From: Candidatus Bathyarchaeota archaeon | Lineage (GTDB): Archaea > Thermoproteota > Bathyarchaeia > 40CM-2-53-6 > RBG-13-38-9 | Reading direction: 5' to 3' | Assembly: GCA_018396565.1 (NCBI GenBank) | Contig: JAGTQO010000008.1 | Location: 3,847 to 29,521 of the forward strand | Length of the DNA: 25,675 nucleotides | Part shown: in pieces, positions 22,306-25,675 of the stretch | Position numbering within the stretch: position 1 is the first letter of the stretch | Layout of the letters: every line of letters starts with the position of its first letter | Notes under the pieces: generated by a model | Databases searched by the model: none | The model's input: only the letters and a program-made list of their open reading frames with translations | Told to the model about the DNA's origin: nothing | Translations under genes and position numbers: made by a program

Positions 22306-24207
22306 GTGAAAGAGATGGAGACAGACAAGAGCTGGCTAATCAAATTATTGAAGTCACACAATGTGGATGTGGAGTCGACACTTGGAATCTTGAGAGTAGA
22401 GGATGAGGACCTTATACCTTTCCTACACAGAAATAAGGTAAAGTTGCCCGAAAACTTCTTCAAGGATCTGGCTAGAATTCTGAATCTGCCGTATATCAGC
22501 AGCGATCAGGTTCGAGGTAAATCTAGACTAGCCTTATTTATGCCCTACCTAACTATGAAGAATAATCTAATTTTTCCACTAGAAGTTTCAGAGGACAAGA
22601 TCAAAATAGTTACTTCAAACCCTTTAAACAATAAATTCTTAAAACTTTTGGAGCAGCTTTTCAAGGATAAGTCTATAAAGCTATATGTGGCGTCGATTGA
22701 AGCTGTAGATGAAGCTATCGAGAATGGTTACAGGGAGCTACATAGGGATAAAGCGCTGAGAGACCTGATATATAGAAGACCAGAAGAGTCAGCCTACCGA
22801 GTTCTATATCCATGGCAGAGACATCTGATCATAGGATCAGCTGTACTGTTTCTAGTCTTATTTATCATAAATTATCCCGCATCATTCATCATCCTCTTCT
22901 CAACAATCAACATAATATACTTCACAGTGAATCCGATAAAATTTTACATATCTATCAGAGGCTTTCTAGGTTCACATAGAGCTGTTCGAGTATCGGATGA
23001 TGAAGTCAAGAAAATAGATGAGAAGATCCTTCCAATATACACGATTTTGATACCTCTCTACAAGGAGGCTAGAGTTCTACAGCATATATTGCAGAACGTC
23101 TACAAGATGGATTATCCGAAGGATAAGCTCGATGTTAAGATCTTGATGGAGGAGGGAGACAGCGAAACTATAGGTGAAGCTAAGAGACTGGGATTGTTAG
23201 GAGATACTGAGGTGACTATTGAGTCTATGACTAGGGAGCAGTACAAGGATTTTCTTAGAACATTTGATCCAGTCATAGTTCCTTATGCTGAGATTACAAC
23301 AAAGCCTCGAGCACTCAACTTCGGGCTATTCAGAGCGAAAGGAGAGTATTGTGTTATTTATGATGCTGAAGACGACCCTGAACCTGACCAGTTGAAGAAA
23401 GCTGTAATAGCCTTCTCAAAGGTTGAAGAGAATTGTGTGTGCTTGCAATCTCGCTTAAACTATTACAATTCTAAGCAAAACCTTTTGACGAGATGGTTTT
23501 CTCTAGAATACTCGTATTGGTTTGATCATTATCTTGAGGGGCTGGATCGTGTAGGCGCCCCCATACCTTTGGGTGGAACGAGTAACCATTTCAAAACTAG
23601 AAAACTGAGAGAGCTCGGTGGTTGGGACCCATATAACATGACGGAAGATGCCGACCTAGGTGTGAGGATTTCAAGAGCCGGATTTAAGACGGCTATGTTA
23701 AACTCTTACACATATGAGGAGGCAGCCAGTAAACTTAAAAGTTGGATACGCCAGCGCTCACGCTGGTATAAAGGATATGTGCAGACATACCTAGTTCATA
23801 TGAGACATCCTCTGCAACTTATTAAAGAGATGGGCTGGAAACAATTCTTCTATTTCCAGTTGACATTTGGTGGAAACATATTTCTGCCTTTGGTAAATCC
23901 TCTGCTTTGGGCTGTTACACTGCTCACTCTAACTGTACCAGGTATTTTTCAGTTCCTTTTCTTTTATCCTGTAGTCTACTTCTGTATTTTTAACTTGATT
24001 GTTGGGAATACCGTCTATATTCTTCTACACATGGGCCCATATATTATTAAGAAAAACTACACGTCAATCCCTCTAGCTTTAATAATTCCTTTATACTGGG
24101 TTCTAATAAGCATCGGGGCTTGGAGGGGGACTTTGCAGTTGATTACTAAACCCTTCTACTGGGAGAAGACCGAACATGGAATTTCAAAGGCGATTAGAAA
24201 ATCTTAA
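22306..24207 (+). CDS. Membrane glycosyltransferase family 2 with N-terminal MshEN-like domain
   Basis: 633 residues. Residues about 50-145 (LARILNLPYISSDQV, PYLTMKNNLIFPLEVSEDKI, KIVTSNPLNNKFLKLLEQLF) match the MshEN/GspE N-terminal fold. Two membrane helices (172-190, 193-212) lead to a processive GT2 domain (245-490): TILIPLYKEARVL, DAEDDPEP (Asp353, 356, 357), TEDADLG (Asp448, 450) and the QRSRWYKG acceptor motif (483-490), as in cellulose-synthase-like enzymes. Three to four more helices follow (523-605). The layout matches bacterial NfrB-like synthases, which make a surface polysaccharide. MshEN domains in bacteria often bind cyclic di-GMP. GTG 22306 and ATG 22315 are possible starts. 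The gene follows larA by 41 bases and is convergent with the two-component genes. Confidence 0.87.
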   Translation: MKEMETDKSWLIKLLKSHNVDVESTLGILRVEDEDLIPFLHRNKVKLPENFFKDLARILNLPYISSDQVRGKSRLALFMPYLTMKNNLIFPLEVSEDKIKIVTSNPLNNKFLKLLEQLFKDKSIKLYVASIEAVDEAIENGYRELHRDKALRDLIYRRPEESAYRVLYPWQRHLIIGSAVLFLVLFIINYPASFIILFSTINIIYFTVNPIKFYISIRGFLGSHRAVRVSDDEVKKIDEKILPIYTILIPLYKEARVLQHILQNVYKMDYPKDKLDVKILMEEGDSETIGEAKRLGLLGDTEVTIESMTREQYKDFLRTFDPVIVPYAEITTKPRALNFGLFRAKGEYCVIYDAEDDPEPDQLKKAVIAFSKVEENCVCLQSRLNYYNSKQNLLTRWFSLEYSYWFDHYLEGLDRVGAPIPLGGTSNHFKTRKLRELGGWDPYNMTEDADLGVRISRAGFKTAMLNSYTYEEAASKLKSWIRQRSRWYKGYVQTYLVHMRHPLQLIKEMGWKQFFYFQLTFGGNIFLPLVNPLLWAVTLLTLTVPGIFQFLFFYPVVYFCIFNLIVGNTVYILLHMGPYIIKKNYTSIPLALIIPLYWVLISIGAWRGTLQLITKPFYWEKTEHGISKAIRKS

Positions 24208-24223
24208 GAAACATAATTATGGA

Positions 24224-24682
24224 CTATTCTCGGCTCTCACCTGACTCCAACTTCTTCAGCCTAGTCTCCATCCACTCCCTAACTTTCTCTTCACTCATAC
24301 TCTCAATCTCACTCTGCTCCTTAAGCTTCTCTTCGATAACTTTGAGTAGTATGTCTGGTTTAACGGGTTTTATTATGTAGGCGTCTGCACCTAGATTTAC
24401 AGCCTTGACCGCGTTTTCAACTGTTGGGTAGCCTGTTAACATTATCTTCATTACTTTAGGGGTTGTCCTATGCATCTTGACCAGTAGGTCTGTTCCTTCC
24501 ATATCTGGAAGTTTTATGTCAAGTAACGCTAGATTAAAGAATCTTGCCTTCGATTTCTCTATTGCTTCCCGGCCGCTCTCTGCTGTCTCAACAATGTAAC
24601 CTTTAAACTCTAAAATATTCTTCAAGCTTCTCAGAATCTCTAAGTCATCATCTACTATTAGGATTCTCTTCTTCTCAACCAT
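24224..24682 (-). CDS. Single-domain response regulator (receiver) with short helical tail
   Basis: 152 residues. The receiver domain has the acidic pocket Asp11-13 (LIVDDDLEI), phospho-acceptor Asp55 (LALLDIKLPD), Thr83 (IMLTGYPTV) and Lys105 (AYIIKPVKP). The C-terminal 30 residues are a charged helix (EQSEIESMSEEKVREWMETR) with no DNA-binding or enzyme domain, so output must go through protein contact, as with other archaeal stand-alone receivers. Its ATG lies three bases after the stop of the upstream histidine kinase, which is the evident partner. It ends 16 bases from the convergent glycosyltransferase gene. Confidence 0.92.
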   Translation of the reverse strand: MVEKKRILIVDDDLEILRSLKNILEFKGYIVETAESGREAIEKSKARFFNLALLDIKLPDMEGTDLLVKMHRTTPKVMKIMLTGYPTVENAVKAVNLGADAYIIKPVKPDILLKVIEEKLKEQSEIESMSEEKVREWMETRLKKLESGESRE

Positions 24683-24685
24683 GCC

Positions 24686-25675
24686 TTAAACCTCTCTCGA
24701 AGGTATGCAAACTGTAAATTTTGTTCCTTCACCAACATTGCTCTCAACAGTTATTTTACCATTATGGGCCTCAACAAACTTCTTGCAAACAGCTAAACCG
24801 AAACCTTGGCCTTTAGCTTTTGTTGTAAATGTTGGAGTAAAGATCTTATCTAAAATCTCCTTCGCTATGCCTATCCCCGTATCTGAGATGCTGACGCATC
24901 TCCAACCTTCACTCTCACAGGCTCTAAATGTTATGTTGCCTCCGGTTGGCATAGCCTGAATCGCATTTGTGATCAGATTAATAAAAACTCTAGTCATTAA
25001 TGCCTTGTCGACCGATATCTTCACGTCTTCATTTACTTCATTTGACACTTTAATATTGCTGGGAATTGTTAGGCTTTCAACTATGTTATCTAATAACTCT
25101 TTCACCTTTATTTCTTCAATGGATAGGGTCACTGGCCTTGCGTAGTCCTGAAGATCTGAAACGATCTTATCCATGTAGCCTATCTGATCTCTTATCCTCG
25201 AACATAGGTCGGATAGACCGTGCTTCTCAAGTATCTCCAAACATTCTCTACTTGAACCTTTGAATATCTCCTCAGCCAAATACACTAGATTCATCAGAAC
25301 TTGAAGGGGGTTACGTAGGTCATGGCCGACCATAGCTGCAGTCTCGCCTATGGCGGCGAACCTCTCAGCCCTCAACAGTTCTTCCTCCATCATCTTATTC
25401 TCAGTAATATCTCTTGTCACCCCAATTATATGGGTCACATTACCTTCCTCATCCTTTAACGGCGCCTTCGTGGTGCATAACACTCTTTTCGTTCCACTCG
25501 CGTCTCTCAGAGTTGCCTCAGGCAGGTAAAATGTTTTCTTTGTCTCAAGAACCTCCATATCCTGTTTTGTGAAGTAGTCAGCCAAATTTTTCGATGTTAT
25601 ATCATATAATGTTCTACCTAAGATTTTGTCCTTAGATAGCCCAAAGAACTTGCAGAACGACTCATTGACCAAGAC
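24686..25675 (-). CDS. PAS-domain histidine kinase, N-terminus beyond window
   Basis: At least 328 residues, open to the right edge. A PAS domain (residues about 1-90, NESFCKFFGLSKDKILGRTL to HIIGVTRDITENK with its PAC end) precedes the HisKA dimerisation helix with H-box MVGHDLRNPLQVL (His117 counted from the TTG at 25672) and a HATPase domain with N-box INLITNAIQAM, G1 SDTGIGI, F/G2 IFTPTFTTKAKGQGFGLAV. All kinase motifs are intact. The visible part has no membrane helix; further PAS or sensor modules may lie beyond 25675. It is followed by the receiver gene after three bases, forming a two-component operon whose signal is unknown. Confidence 0.92.
   Translation of the reverse strand, partial: VLVNESFCKFFGLSKDKILGRTLYDITSKNLADYFTKQDMEVLETKKTFYLPEATLRDASGTKRVLCTTKAPLKDEEGNVTHIIGVTRDITENKMMEEELLRAERFAAIGETAAMVGHDLRNPLQVLMNLVYLAEEIFKGSSRECLEILEKHGLSDLCSRIRDQIGYMDKIVSDLQDYARPVTLSIEEIKVKELLDNIVESLTIPSNIKVSNEVNEDVKISVDKALMTRVFINLITNAIQAMPTGGNITFRACESEGWRCVSISDTGIGIAKEILDKIFTPTFTTKAKGQGFGLAVCKKFVEAHNGKITVESNVGEGTKFTVCIPSREV

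Noticed and set aside
1..25675. CRISPR array, rRNA genes, complete insertion sequence or replication origin
   Set aside because: I found no regularly spaced repeats, no rRNA-like conserved segments, no transposase with terminal inverted repeats, and no origin-type repeat cluster.

Overview
The window is archaeal chromosome. It shows a CDC48-type AAA+ ATPase, TATA-box promoters about 25 bases upstream of leaderless or short-leader starts, many TTG and GTG starts, a tRNA gene with bulge-helix-bulge introns, a short-type isoprenyl diphosphate synthase, a CFI-box surface protein and two VapBC modules. The mix best fits a TACK-group archaeon, perhaps Bathyarchaeia, but no ribosomal RNA or marker tree is available here, so that placement is an inference.

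Layout. 1-2004: the N-terminal part of cdc48 (running off the left edge), ridA, and a divergent alpha/beta hydrolase. 2005-4900: a worn region with a remnant of a thiamine-diphosphate enzyme, an intact vapBC module, an ArsR-type regulator interrupted by an in-frame TGA, and a radical SAM gene with three frame breaks. 4903-6820: two exporters (LysE family and MFS). 7016-8188: a winged-helix regulator and nucleotidyltransferase pair that looks like a toxin-antitoxin system. 8278-8638: remnant of another radical SAM gene. 8812-10567: a secreted helical protein tail-to-tail with a membrane-anchored winged-helix regulator. 10595-11606: a third radical SAM gene broken by two frameshifts. 11855-12359: tRNA-Arg(CCU) with two tiny introns, followed by a broken tyrosine-integrase remnant, which suggests an old integration site. 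12408-16250: an NTF2-like protein, a truncated PIN remnant, a 621-residue surface protein with a CFI-box C-terminus, and a second vapBC module. 16302-22264: a metabolic block with a prenyl diphosphate synthase, a PflX-like radical SAM enzyme, a radical SAM enzyme fused to two ferredoxin-like domains, HisC and a LarA-family nickel racemase. 22306-25675: a membrane glycosyltransferase with an N-terminal MshEN-like domain, then a convergent histidine kinase and receiver pair.

Themes. Five radical SAM loci lie in 25 kb; three are damaged and two intact. Most of the frame breaks can be explained by loss of one base in a short homopolymer run, so true decay and assembly error must be separated. The most distinctive items are the two-intron tRNA, whose splicing structures are mutually exclusive and so imply an order; the three-part iron-sulfur radical SAM fusion; the MshEN-glycosyltransferase fusion; and the possible TGA recoding site at a conserved Cys of the ArsR-like gene, where gene decay is the simpler explanation.
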